This document shows, piece after piece, positions 1-7,271 of a stretch of 36,039 nt of DNA. The notes under the pieces were generated by a model. That model was not told where the DNA came from. It saw only the letters and a program-made list of their open reading frames with translations, and did not search any database. The DNA comes from Sphaerotilus sp. (GTDB lineage: Bacteria; Pseudomonadota; Gammaproteobacteria; Burkholderiales; Burkholderiaceae_C). The stretch's first letter is position 1. Every line of letters starts with the position of its first letter. The translations under genes and the position numbers were made by a program. The stretch is from positions 1 to 36,039 of the forward strand of contig NZ_JAAFKF010000037.1 of NCBI RefSeq assembly GCF_013299175.1, written 5' to 3'.

Positions 1-474
1 CTCAACGGCCTGACCTGCGCACACGGCGTGGTGGTGCCGATGCAATGCGAATACTTCGCGCTGGAAGGGCTGTCGGACCTGGTGAACTCGATCAAGCAGG
101 TCCACGCCAACATGAACCGCGACCTCGGCATCATCGGCCTGCTGCGGGTGATGTTCGATCCGCGCATCACGCTGCAGCAGCAGGTCAGCGAACAGCTCCA
201 GGCACACTTCGGCGACAAGGTGTTCCAGACCATCATCCCGCGCAACGTGCGGCTGGCGGAGGCGCCGAGCTACGGCTTGCCCGGCGTGGTGTTCGACCCG
301 AACGCCAAGGGATCGCTGGCCTTCATCGCCTTCGCGCGCGAGATGGTCGAGCGCGTCGGCGTGGTCCTGCCCAAGGCCAAGGCCGTGCGCAAGAAACCCG
401 CTGCCAAGCCCCCCGCCGCCAAGAAAGCCACCGTGGCTCAGACCGCCGCGAAGCGCCAGACGCCATCGGCCTGA
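1..474 (+). CDS. parA: ParA/Soj-type chromosome partitioning ATPase, C-terminal part
   Basis: The gene runs in from the left edge, so only about 157 C-terminal residues are visible. The Walker A region lies outside. The visible part carries Soj/ParA hallmarks: PMQCEYFALEGL near the start, then the MFDPR segment, and IIPRNVRLAEAPSYGLP. In the family these belong to the deviant-Walker ATPase that moves ParB-parS complexes during chromosome segregation. The last 35 or so residues form a Lys/Ala/Pro-rich tail resembling histone H1 tails. It is longer than in typical Soj proteins and might bind DNA non-specifically (inference). No parB follows. Instead a convergent hydrolase gene overlaps the last 37 bases. 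Family assignment is firm; the tail function is a guess. Confidence 0.93.
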   Translation, partial: LNGLTCAHGVVVPMQCEYFALEGLSDLVNSIKQVHANMNRDLGIIGLLRVMFDPRITLQQQVSEQLQAHFGDKVFQTIIPRNVRLAEAPSYGLPGVVFDPNAKGSLAFIAFAREMVERVGVVLPKAKAVRKKPAAKPPAAKKATVAQTAAKRQTPSA

Positions 475-1511
475 CGCACCCTCTGCAGGTCGCCGCCCAG
501 CCACAGCGCATGCAGGTGGGCCAGCGCCTCGCCGAGCGCGAAGGTGAGCTGGTGCAGGTCCAGCGGGCGCTTGAACAGCACCGGCAGGATCTCGAACGCA
601 GAATGCGGCCGCACCGCGCAGGCCGCCATCACGTCGGCGAGGCGGTCGGTGTGGTGGTCCTGCAGTTGGGTGATGCGGGGATGCAGGCCGCGGAACGGTT
701 TCCCGTGGGACGGCAGCACCAGCGTGTCCGCGGGCAGCTTGCGCATCCGCTCGATCGACGCCAGATACAGCGGCAGCGGATCGCCCTCCGGCTCGATGTC
801 GATGACGCTGATGTTGGTCGAGATGCGCGGCAGCACCATGTCACCCGAGATCAGCACGCCGAGCGCCTCGCAGTGCAGGCTGATGTGCTCCGGGGCGTGG
901 CCGTGGCCGGCATGGCAGGTCCAGACCTGGCCACCCAGCGTCAGCCGCTGCCCTTCCATCATCCGGCGGAACTGGCGCGGCACCTGCGGCACCATGCCGG
1001 AATAGTAATTGCCGCGCTGGCGCACCTTGTCGAGCGCGGTCGGGTCGGTCACGCCGTGGCTGGCGAAGAACGTCGCCGCCGCCTCGCCACCGAAGCCGGT
1101 GGTCGAGAGCGAGGCCATGCGCGCCGCGTTCCAGTCCGTCAGGCTGATCCACAGGCGGCACGGCCACTCCGGGGTACTCCAGCGTTCGGTCAGCCAGTGC
1201 GCCAGACCGATGTGGTCCGGGTGCATGTGGGTGACGATGACGCGCAGCACGGGCAGGCCGTCCAGCGCCTCGGCGAAGACCTGCTCCCAGGCGGCGCGGG
1301 TGCCGTCGTTGCTGATGCCGCAGTCCACGATGGTCCAGCCCTCGCGGCCGTCCAGCGTGTCGCGCACCAGCCAGAGGTTGATGTGGTCCAGCGCGAAGGG
1401 CAGCCCCATGCGCAGCCAGCGGATGCCGGGCGCGATCTCCAGCGTCTGGCCGAGTGCGGGCAGCGTGTCGCCCAGGGCGTAGGTGAGTTCGTGTTCCTGC
1501 GGGTTCGCCAT
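438..1511 (-). CDS. MBL-fold metallo-hydrolase
   Basis: A 357-residue metallo-beta-lactamase-fold hydrolase. The metal motif THMHPDH spans residues 94-100 (His95, His97, Asp99, His100). A later CHAGHGHAPEH supplies a further ligand, followed by GD in SGDMVLP and a C-terminal LPSHGKPF. This layout suits glyoxalase-II-like or lactonase-like hydrolases acting on thioesters or esters. The start at 1511 (MANPQEHE) is chosen because upstream codons read through the divergent promoter region. It is divergent from the MerR gene and shares its operator, so it probably belongs to the acyl-CoA regulon. In Burkholderiales, MBL hydrolases are often found beside such clusters (recalled, not checked). Its 3-prime end overlaps parA convergently by 37 bases. 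The substrate is unknown. Confidence 0.85.
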   Translation of the reverse strand: MANPQEHELTYALGDTLPALGQTLEIAPGIRWLRMGLPFALDHINLWLVRDTLDGREGWTIVDCGISNDGTRAAWEQVFAEALDGLPVLRVIVTHMHPDHIGLAHWLTERWSTPEWPCRLWISLTDWNAARMASLSTTGFGGEAAATFFASHGVTDPTALDKVRQRGNYYSGMVPQVPRQFRRMMEGQRLTLGGQVWTCHAGHGHAPEHISLHCEALGVLISGDMVLPRISTNISVIDIEPEGDPLPLYLASIERMRKLPADTLVLPSHGKPFRGLHPRITQLQDHHTDRLADVMAACAVRPHSAFEILPVLFKRPLDLHQLTFALGEALAHLHALWLGGDLQRVRQADGVWRFAAV

Positions 1512-1566
1512 GTCTGCTCCGGGGCGTGGACTGGGTAGACTGAGGGCCGACCCAGTGATCTTTACG

Positions 1567-1582
1567 TTGACGTTCACGTCAA
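1567..1582. promoter_or_regulatory. MerR/LiuR-type operator in the divergent MBL-merR promoter
   Basis: Perfect 7-base arms TTGACGT and ACGTCAA flank a 2-base centre (TC). A further half-site TTTACGT begins at 1561. The half-sites match those of the larger palindrome at 2066-2093, so one protein should bind both. The site lies 22 bases upstream of the merR start and 55 bases upstream of the hydrolase start, so it could govern both genes and give autoregulation (inference). Confidence 0.75.
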
Positions 1583-1604
1583 CACCGTCCACCGCAGTGT
1601 ATCC

Positions 1605-2051
1605 ATGACCACCCCTGACCGCTCGACCCCAGATGCCAGCGATGTCGCCCAAGCGACCTGCACCTACACCATCAGCGAGCTGGCGCAGGAGTTCGACATC
1701 ACGCCGCGCGCCATCCGCTTCTACGAGGACATGGGCCTGCTCACCCCCGCCCGCGACGGCCGCAACCGCGTCTACACCGTGCGCGACCGCACCCGGCTCA
1801 AGCTCACGCTGCGCGGCAAGCGGCTCGGCCTGAGCCTGCAGGAGATCAAGCAGCTCGTGGACATGTACGAGTCGCCCTCGGACACCACGCAGCAGCTCAC
1901 CGCCTTCCTCGCCATCCTGCAAGCCCACCGCGACCAGCTCGCGCAGCAGATGGAGGACATCCAGATCACGCTGGCCGAGATCCAGCAGCACGAGGAACGC
2001 GCGCTGGGCCTGCTCGCCGAAGCGGGACAAACCCGGATGCCACCGGTCTGA
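1605..2051 (+). CDS. liuR: MerR-family transcriptional regulator, LiuR-like
   Basis: A 148-residue DNA-binding regulator. The winged-helix MerR domain occupies about residues 19-88 and contains YTISELAQEFDITPRAIRFY, then EDMGLLTP, then RDRTRLKLTLRGKRLGLSL. The rest is a helical dimerisation segment rich in Gln and Leu. This closely resembles LiuR, which in proteobacteria controls branched-chain amino acid and acyl-CoA degradation genes and recognises TTTACGT-like palindromes (established knowledge, from memory). Such palindromes occur directly before and after the gene. The gene stands ahead of a thioesterase, carbonic anhydrase, thiolase, SDR and acyl-CoA dehydrogenase series, in keeping with that role. 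The typical liu genes for methylcrotonyl-CoA carboxylase are not in this window, so the exact regulon is unproven. Confidence 0.82.
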   Translation: MTTPDRSTPDASDVAQATCTYTISELAQEFDITPRAIRFYEDMGLLTPARDGRNRVYTVRDRTRLKLTLRGKRLGLSLQEIKQLVDMYESPSDTTQQLTAFLAILQAHRDQLAQQMEDIQITLAEIQQHEERALGLLAEAGQTRMPPV

Positions 2052-2065
2052 CAGGGTCGCTATGA

Positions 2066-2093
2066 TTGACGTTTACGTAAACGTAAACGTCAA
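2066..2093. promoter_or_regulatory. 28-base palindromic operator upstream of the acyl-CoA operon
   Basis: Two perfect 13-base arms, TTGACGTTTACGT (2066-2078) and ACGTAAACGTCAA (2081-2093), surround AA. The repeat unit continues rightwards as CGTAAACATCAA to 2105, so five or six hexamer-like half-sites lie in tandem. A TATGAT at 2061-2066 resembles a -10 box and touches the operator. Binding there would block or remodel the promoter of the thioesterase gene starting at 2115. The site shares half-sites with 1567-1582 and is probably bound by the adjacent MerR protein. Confidence 0.8.
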
Positions 2094-2114
2094 CGTAAAC
2101 ATCAACCGCCGACC

Positions 2115-2594
2115 ATGCCGAACCTCCCTTCCCCCGACTTCCCGCCCGCCGATGCGGACTACGCCGCCCGCGTGCGCGAGTCGTTCGCCCAGCAGGCGGC
2201 GATGGCGCTGATCGGCGCCGAGCTGGTCGAGGTGGCCCCGGGCCGCATCGCGATGACCCTGGCGCACAGTGCGCGCGTCACGCAGCAGCACGGCTTCATC
2301 CACGCCGGCATCGTCTCCACCGCGCTCGACTCGGCCTGCGGCTACGCGGCGGCCACGCTGATGCCGGCGGACGCGGGGGTGCTGACGATCGAGTTCAAGG
2401 TCAACCTGCTGGCCCCGGCGCGCGGGCCGCTGCTGCGCATCGAAGGCCGCGTGACCAAGGCCGGCCGCACCATCAGCGTCGCCGACGGGCAGGCGTGGCA
2501 GCCCCACCCCAACCGCCCCGGCGAAGACCAGCTCGTCGCCACGATCACCGCCACCCTGATGACCATCACCGGCCGGAACGACGTGCGCGGCTGA
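2115..2594 (+). CDS. PaaI-family hotdog thioesterase
   Basis: A 159-residue hotdog-fold protein of the usual length for PaaI/YdiI-like acyl-CoA thioesterases. The active-site segment QQHGFIHAGIVSTALDSACG, about residues 57-76, has the HG-x-x-HAG motif. It is followed by the family pattern TIEFKVNLLAPARG. It probably hydrolyses short or aryl acyl-CoA, releasing CoA in the cytoplasm. It is the first gene after the MerR operator and is followed by carbonic anhydrase on the same strand 47 bases later. In this context it may relieve CoA sequestration during acyl-CoA breakdown (inference). The acyl substrate cannot be read from sequence. Confidence 0.88.
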   Translation: MPNLPSPDFPPADADYAARVRESFAQQAAMALIGAELVEVAPGRIAMTLAHSARVTQQHGFIHAGIVSTALDSACGYAAATLMPADAGVLTIEFKVNLLAPARGPLLRIEGRVTKAGRTISVADGQAWQPHPNRPGEDQLVATITATLMTITGRNDVRG

Positions 2595-2641
2595 AACCCG
2601 TTTGTCAGCCTGTTGCCTCGGCCGCTACGCAACAATCCGCC

Positions 2642-3328
2642 ATGAGCACTGAACTGAACGAGCTTTTCGAAAGCAACCGCCGCTGGGCCGCCGAGGTCCA
2701 ACAACGCGAACCCGGCTTCTTCTCCCGCCTCATCCAGCAGCAGACGCCGCAGTACCTGTGGATCGGCTGTGCGGACAGCCGCGTGCCGGCCAATGACCTG
2801 GTGAACCTGTTGCCGGGCGAGCTGTTCGTCCACCGCAACATCGCCAACGTGGTGGTGCCGAGTGACCTGAACGCACTGTCGGTGATCCAGTACGCGGTGG
2901 ATGCGCTGAAGGTACGGCACATCATCGTGGTGGGCCATTCCAACTGCGGCGGGGTGAAGGCGGCGCTGAACAACCTGCGCGTGGGCCTGGCCGACAACTG
3001 GCTGCGCCACATCCAGGACGTGCGCAACACGCACCGCGCCTTCCTCGACCAGGTGCCGCCGGAGCGGCGGGTCGATGCGCTGGTCGAGCTGAACGTGCTG
3101 GAGCAGGCGCGCAACGTCTGCCGCACCACCATCGTCGAGGACGCCTGGCAGCGCGGCCAGGAGGTCGTCATCCACGGCTGGGTCTACGGGCTGCACAACG
3201 GCCTGCTCGAAGACCTGCGCATGACCGTGCAGCGCATCGACGACATCGAGCCCGCCCATGCCCGCGCCGTGGCGTCCGTGCATCGGCGCTATCTCGTTTC
3301 CCCTTCACCGGAGTCTTTCCATGGCTGA
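2642..3328 (+). CDS. can: Beta-class carbonic anhydrase
   Basis: A 228-residue beta-carbonic anhydrase interconverting CO2 and bicarbonate. Zinc ligands Cys43, His99 and Cys102 lie in CADSRVPAN and VVGHSNCGG. The Asp45-Arg47 dyad of the CADSR motif is intact. The start at 2642 (MSTELNELFESN) matches the usual N-terminus of bacterial Can proteins, and upstream in-frame codons lie over the end of the thioesterase gene. The stop overlaps the thiolase start by 8 bases, which implies translational coupling. Placement within an acyl-CoA cluster suggests bicarbonate supply for biotin-dependent acyl-CoA carboxylation (inference). Confidence 0.95.
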   Translation: MSTELNELFESNRRWAAEVQQREPGFFSRLIQQQTPQYLWIGCADSRVPANDLVNLLPGELFVHRNIANVVVPSDLNALSVIQYAVDALKVRHIIVVGHSNCGGVKAALNNLRVGLADNWLRHIQDVRNTHRAFLDQVPPERRVDALVELNVLEQARNVCRTTIVEDAWQRGQEVVIHGWVYGLHNGLLEDLRMTVQRIDDIEPAHARAVASVHRRYLVSPSPESFHG

Positions 3329-4499
3329 TCCCATCGTCATCGTCTCGGCTGCCCGCACGCCCATTGGTGGCCTGCTTGGCGATTTCTCCAACCTCGCGGC
3401 CTGGGAGCTGGGCGCCGTCGCGATCCGGGCGGCCGTCGAGCGGGCGGGCATTGCCGGCGACGCCGTGAACGAGGTGCTCATGGGCAACTGCCTGATGGCG
3501 GGACAAGGACAGGCACCAGCGCGCCAGGCCGTGCTCGCCGCCGGGCTGCCGCAGTCGGCCGGCGCGGTGACGCTGTCGAAGATGTGCGGCTCGGGGATGC
3601 GCGCCATGATGTTCGGCCACGACATGCTCAAGGCCGAGAGCGCCGACGTGGTGGTGGCCGGCGGCATGGAGAGCATGACCAATGCGCCGCACCTGATGTT
3701 CGCGCGCAAGGGCGTGAAGTACGGCGCCACGCAGATGTTCGACCACATGGCGATCGACGGTCTGGAGGACGCCTACGAGCGCGGCAAGGCCATGGGCGTG
3801 TTCGCCGAGCAGTGCGTGGCCAAGTACGGCTTCACCCGCGAGGCGCAGGACCAGTTCGCCATCGCCTCGACCACCCGCGCCAAGGCCGCGAACGAAAACG
3901 GCAGCTTCCAGTGGGAAATGGCACCGGTCACGCTCAAGGGCAAGACCGGCGACACGGTGGTGCGCTTCGACGAGCAGCCCTTCAAGGCCCGGCTCGACAA
4001 GATCGCCACCCTCAAGCCCGCCTTCAAGCCCAACGGCACCATCACCGCCGCCAACGCCAGCAGCATCTCGGACGGCGCCTCGGCACTGGTGCTGATGCGC
4101 GAATCGACCGCCCTCGCCCGCGGCCTGACGCCGGTGGCGCGCATCGTCAGCCATGCGGTCCATGCGCAGGCGCCGGCGTGGTTCTCCACCGCCCCGGCCG
4201 GCGCGATCGAGAAGGTGCTGAAGAAGGCCGGCTGGCAGGCCGGCGAGGTCGATCTGTGGGAGGTCAACGAAGCCTTCGCGGCGGTGACGATGGCGGCGAT
4301 GGTCGAGTTCAAGTTGTCGCACGAAATCGTCAACGTGCATGGCGGCGCGTGTGCGCTGGGCCACCCGATCGGAGCGTCGGGGGCGCGGATCGTCGTCACG
4401 CTGCTGGGGGCGCTGAAGCAGCGCGGGCTGAAGAAGGGCGTGGCGGCGCTGTGCATCGGCGGCGGGGAGGCGACGGCGCTGGCGGTGGAGATGCTGTGA
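3321..4499 (+). CDS. Acetyl-CoA C-acetyltransferase (thiolase)
   Basis: A 392-residue thiolase, exactly the length of biosynthetic-type acetoacetyl-CoA thiolases such as the Zoogloea enzyme. Catalytic residues fall at the classical positions: nucleophile Cys89 in KMCGSGM, His348 in GHPIGASG, and Cys378 in CIGGGEA. It condenses or cleaves acetoacetyl-CoA/acetyl-CoA. The ATG at 3321 gives MADPIVIVSAARTP, the standard N-terminus. The gene begins inside the end of the carbonic anhydrase gene and is followed by an SDR gene after 57 bases, so it is part of the LiuR-like operon. A role in ketone-body or branched-chain catabolism, or PHB synthesis, is possible. Confidence 0.95.
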   Translation: MADPIVIVSAARTPIGGLLGDFSNLAAWELGAVAIRAAVERAGIAGDAVNEVLMGNCLMAGQGQAPARQAVLAAGLPQSAGAVTLSKMCGSGMRAMMFGHDMLKAESADVVVAGGMESMTNAPHLMFARKGVKYGATQMFDHMAIDGLEDAYERGKAMGVFAEQCVAKYGFTREAQDQFAIASTTRAKAANENGSFQWEMAPVTLKGKTGDTVVRFDEQPFKARLDKIATLKPAFKPNGTITAANASSISDGASALVLMRESTALARGLTPVARIVSHAVHAQAPAWFSTAPAGAIEKVLKKAGWQAGEVDLWEVNEAFAAVTMAAMVEFKLSHEIVNVHGGACALGHPIGASGARIVVTLLGALKQRGLKKGVAALCIGGGEATALAVEML

Positions 4500-4556
4500 G
4501 CCGGACGCGATGGACTTCGGCCTGCACGACCTGCCCCGACTGACTCCCGAGACCCC

Positions 4557-5252
4557 ATGATGACCCCGACACCCCTGACCCCGTCCTCCTCCGTGCTCGT
4601 CATCGGCGCCTCGCGCGGGATCGGGCTGGAACTCGTCCGCCAGTACCGCACCGACGGGGTGCGCGTCACGGCGACGGCACGCGATGACACTGGTTTGCAC
4701 GCGCTCACATCCTTGGGAGCCCAGGCATTGCGTGTGGATGTGGCCCGGATGGCGAGCGTGTCCGGGCTGGCGTGGCAGATCGACGGCGAGGCGTTCGACC
4801 TCGTGGTGGTCAATGCCGGCGTCTACGGCCCACGCCTGCGCACGCTCGACACCCCCACCGACGCCGACTTCGACCAGGTGCTGCACACCAACGTGCTCGG
4901 CCCGATGCGCGTGATCCCGCAACTGCTGGACGCGCTGGCGCCCGGGGCGCGGGTGGTGTTCCTGTCGTCGGTGATGGCCAGCCTCGGCGGGCGCCAGCAG
5001 ACGACCGGCTGGCTCTACGCCGCGTCCAAGGCGGCGCTGAACTCGGTGATGAAGGACGTGTCGCTGGCGCTGGCCGACCGCGCCACCTGCATCGCCGTCC
5101 ACCCCGGCTGGGTGCGCACGGCGATGGGCGGGCCGCAGGGGCAGCTCTCGGTCGAGGAAAGCGCCGCATCGCTGCGCAGCACCTTCGCCCGGCTCGGTCC
5201 CGCCGACAACGGCCGCTTCCTGAACCACGACGGCACGCCGCTGCCCTGGTAA
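4557..5252 (+). CDS. SDR-family oxidoreductase
   Basis: A 231-residue short-chain dehydrogenase. The Rossmann nucleotide motif GASRGIG is near residues 17-23. VVNAGVYGP matches the NAG motif, FLSSVMASLGG contains the catalytic Ser, and LYAASKAAL supplies Tyr-x-x-x-Lys. The C-terminus is short, ending in FLNHDGTPLPW, as in the CsgA/sniffer-like SDR subgroup. Translation may begin at 4557 or at the ATG directly after it (4560). It lies between thiolase and acyl-CoA dehydrogenase on the same strand and is probably co-transcribed. The substrate is unknown. Confidence 0.85.
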   Translation: MMTPTPLTPSSSVLVIGASRGIGLELVRQYRTDGVRVTATARDDTGLHALTSLGAQALRVDVARMASVSGLAWQIDGEAFDLVVVNAGVYGPRLRTLDTPTDADFDQVLHTNVLGPMRVIPQLLDALAPGARVVFLSSVMASLGGRQQTTGWLYAASKAALNSVMKDVSLALADRATCIAVHPGWVRTAMGGPQGQLSVEESAASLRSTFARLGPADNGRFLNHDGTPLPW

Positions 5253-5294
5253 GTCCACCGCCCACCCACAACAAGACCCCGAAAGACACGCCCC

Positions 5295-6431
5295 ATGCTG
5301 CTCAGCGACGACCACCGCGCCATCCAGGACGCCATCCGCTCCTACGTCCAGGACCAGATCGCTCCGCACGCGGCGCGCTGGGACAAGGAGCACCACTTCC
5401 CTGCGGCGGAGCTGAAAGGGCTGGCCGCGCTGGGCTGCTACGGCGTGGCGGTGCCGACCGAGTACGACGGCGCGGGCCTCGACTACCTCGCGCTGGCGCT
5501 GATCCTTGAAGAGGTTGCGGCGGGCGACGGCGGCACCTCGACGGTCATCAGCGTCAACAACTGCCCTGTCTGCTCGATCCTGATGGCCTTCGCGAACGAG
5601 GACCAGAAGCAGCGGTTCCTCAAGCCGCTGGCGCGTGGCGAGATGCTGGGCGCGTTCTGCCTGACCGAGCCGCACGTCGGATCGGAAGCCGGCGGGCTGA
5701 AGACCACCGCCGTGCGCGACGGCGACGACTACGTGCTCCACGGCGTCAAGCAGTTCATCACCAGCGGCAAGCACGGCGACGTGGCGATCGTCATGGCCGT
5801 GACCGACAAGGCCGCCGGCAAGCGCGGTATCAGCGCCTTCCTCGTGCCGACGAACACGCCCGGCTACACGGTGGCGCGGCTCGAAGACAAGATGGGCCAG
5901 CACAGCTCCGACACGGCACAGATCCTGTTCGAGCACTGCCGCATCCCGGCCGCCAACCGCCTCGGCGACGAGGGCCAGGGGCTGAAGATCGCGCTGTCCG
6001 GGCTGGAGGGCGGGCGCATCGGCATCGGGGCGCAGAGCCTGGGCATGGCGCGGGCGGCGTTCGAGGCGGCGCTGCGCTACAGCAAGGAGCGCGTGGCCTT
6101 CGGCGTGCCGATCTTCGAGCACCAGGCGGTGCAGTTCCGGCTGGCCGAGATGGCGATGCAGCTGGAAGCCGCCCGCCAGCTCATCTGGCACGCCGCGTCG
6201 ATGAAGGACGCCGGCATCCCCTGCCTGAAGGAGGCCGCGATGGCCAAGCTGTTCGCCAGCGAGATGGCCGAGAAGGTCTGCTCGATGGCGATCCAGACCT
6301 TCGGCGGCTATGGCTACGTCAGCGACTTTCCGGTGGAGCGGATCTACCGGGATGTGCGGGTGTGCCAGATCTATGAGGGGACGAGTGATGTGCAGAAGAT
6401 CCTGATCGGGCGGGCGCTGGCGGCGGGGTGA
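5295..6431 (+). CDS. Acyl-CoA dehydrogenase
   Basis: A 378-residue FAD-dependent acyl-CoA dehydrogenase of normal family length. [15 protein letters not shown] and [11 protein letters not shown] match the FAD/acyl binding loops. [20 protein letters not shown] is the PROSITE-like C-terminal signature. The catalytic base is Glu361 in YEGTSDVQ. Having the base there argues for a short/medium-chain or branched acyl-CoA dehydrogenase rather than isovaleryl-CoA dehydrogenase, whose base lies elsewhere. It passes electrons to ETF. It ends the conserved LiuR-like gene run; the next 259 bases hold no intact plus-strand gene. Confidence 0.93.
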   Translation: MLLSDDHRAIQDAIRSYVQDQIAPHAARWDKEHHFPAAELKGLAALGCYGVAVPTEYDGAGLDYLALALILEEVAAGDGGTSTVISVNNCPVCSILMAFANEDQKQRFLKPLARGEMLGAFCLTEPHVGSEAGGLKTTAVRDGDDYVLHGVKQFITSGKHGDVAIVMAVTDKAAGKRGISAFLVPTNTPGYTVARLEDKMGQHSSDTAQILFEHCRIPAANRLGDEGQGLKIALSGLEGGRIGIGAQSLGMARAAFEAALRYSKERVAFGVPIFEHQAVQFRLAEMAMQLEAARQLIWHAASMKDAGIPCLKEAAMAKLFASEMAEKVCSMAIQTFGGYGYVSDFPVERIYRDVRVCQIYEGTSDVQKILIGRALAAG

Positions 6432-6634
6432 CGCTGCCGGGGCTGGGCGCGCGGCAGGAACGGCGCGGCGGAGCGTTGCCGGGCCTGCAGCGCCTGCAGC
6501 CGTCCACGCGCCGGCTCGTCGAAGTCCACCCATTCCAGCGACCACGGATGCTTGTCCTGCACGCAGAACACGAGGCACGGCTTGCCGTGGTCCAGCGCCT
6601 GCTCGTGCTCCAGCTCGGTGATCGACCACCGCAA
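6371..6634 (-). pseudogene. Probable remnant of a DUF4062-like effector gene
   Basis: The 259-base gap between acyl-CoA dehydrogenase and TlpA is open on the minus strand from about 6676 to 6371, but only TTG serves as a start (6634). The reading has protein-like content: WWGAHPLRWSITELEHEQA, then DHGKPCLVFCVQ and HPWSLEWVDFDEP. This recalls the core of DUF4062 domains (SITELEY...GKPxLxFV...PW), which are TIR-like N-terminal modules of STAND and CHAT-type effectors (recalled). Reading past 6431 runs antisense through the dehydrogenase gene, so the true domain is cut there. No start or upstream half is present. I read it as a decayed fragment; a genuine small gene is possible. Confidence 0.4.
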
Positions 6635-6690
6635 CGGATGAGCACCCCACCACCGACCGGGGAAATCCGCTCCTCTACACTCGCCCCACC

Positions 6691-7194
6691 ATGAAAATCG
6701 CCCACATCGCCTTCGCCACCGTGGCTGTCGCCGCCCTCGCTGTCGCCGCCACGTTCGCCGTGGGCGGCAAGGAGATGGCGCCCACGGTCCAGTACACCCT
6801 GCTCGACGGCTCCAAGCAGAGCAGCGACGCGCTGCGCGGCAAGGTGGTGCTGGTCAACTTCTGGGCGACGAGCTGCACGACCTGCGTCAAGGAAATGCCG
6901 CACCTGATCGAGACGCACCAGAAGTACAAGGACCGCGGCTTCGAGACCCTGTCGATCGCGATGGCCTACGACCCGCCGGCCTACGTGCTGAACTTCGCCG
7001 AGACGCGCAAGCTGCCGTTCCGCGTGACGATGGACAACACCGGCGAGATGGCGAAGAAGTTCGGCCAGGTGCAGCTCACGCCGACGACCTTCGTGCTGAA
7101 CAAGAAGGGCGAGATCGTGCAGCGGTACGTCGGCGAGCCGGACTTCGCGCAACTGCACGCGCTGCTGGAAAAGCTGCTGGCCGAAGCCGCTTGA
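6691..7194 (+). CDS. TlpA-like thiol:disulfide oxidoreductase
   Basis: A 167-residue redoxin anchored or exported by an N-terminal hydrophobic segment (about residues 5-24, Ala/Val rich). The thioredoxin fold follows, with FWATSCTTCVKEMP placing the redox pair at Cys62 and Cys65. LTPTTFVLNKKG contains the cis-Pro. Such TlpA/ResA proteins reduce periplasmic disulfides, often for cytochrome c maturation. The motif CTTC differs from thioredoxin CGPC and suits a dedicated reductase. There is no cytochrome gene nearby, so its partner is unknown. It starts nine bases after a TACACT -10-like element (6676-6681). Confidence 0.9.
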   Translation: MKIAHIAFATVAVAALAVAATFAVGGKEMAPTVQYTLLDGSKQSSDALRGKVVLVNFWATSCTTCVKEMPHLIETHQKYKDRGFETLSIAMAYDPPAYVLNFAETRKLPFRVTMDNTGEMAKKFGQVQLTPTTFVLNKKGEIVQRYVGEPDFAQLHALLEKLLAEAA

Positions 7195-7217
7195 TCTTCA
7201 CCCCCGGTTTCCCCAAC

Positions 7218-7246
7218 TTGTGAGCCTCCCGGCGCCGGCCTAGACT
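7218..7246 (+). promoter_or_regulatory. Candidate sigma70 promoter of the CHAT gene
   Basis: TTGTGA (7218-7223) and TAGACT (7241-7246) are separated by 17 bases, each matching four of six consensus positions. The ATG follows at 7272, preceded by the strong ribosome site GGGGGAG. The region is only 77 bases between tlpA and the CHAT gene, so this is the obvious place for a promoter. Confidence 0.4.
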
Positions 7247-7271
7247 GGCGCGACACAAGGGGGAGACACGC

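Noticed and set aside
45..1538. A 497-codon plus-strand frame through the MBL hydrolase region
   Set aside because: The minus strand encodes the THMHPDH metal motif and a full family-length protein; the plus frame shows no domain.
3168..6653. A 1161-codon open frame on the minus strand
   Set aside because: It lies antisense to thiolase, SDR and acyl-CoA dehydrogenase, all with intact catalytic motifs. Its translation is Arg/His/Gly/Val-rich with no recognisable domain; stop codons are scarce in such GC-rich antisense frames.
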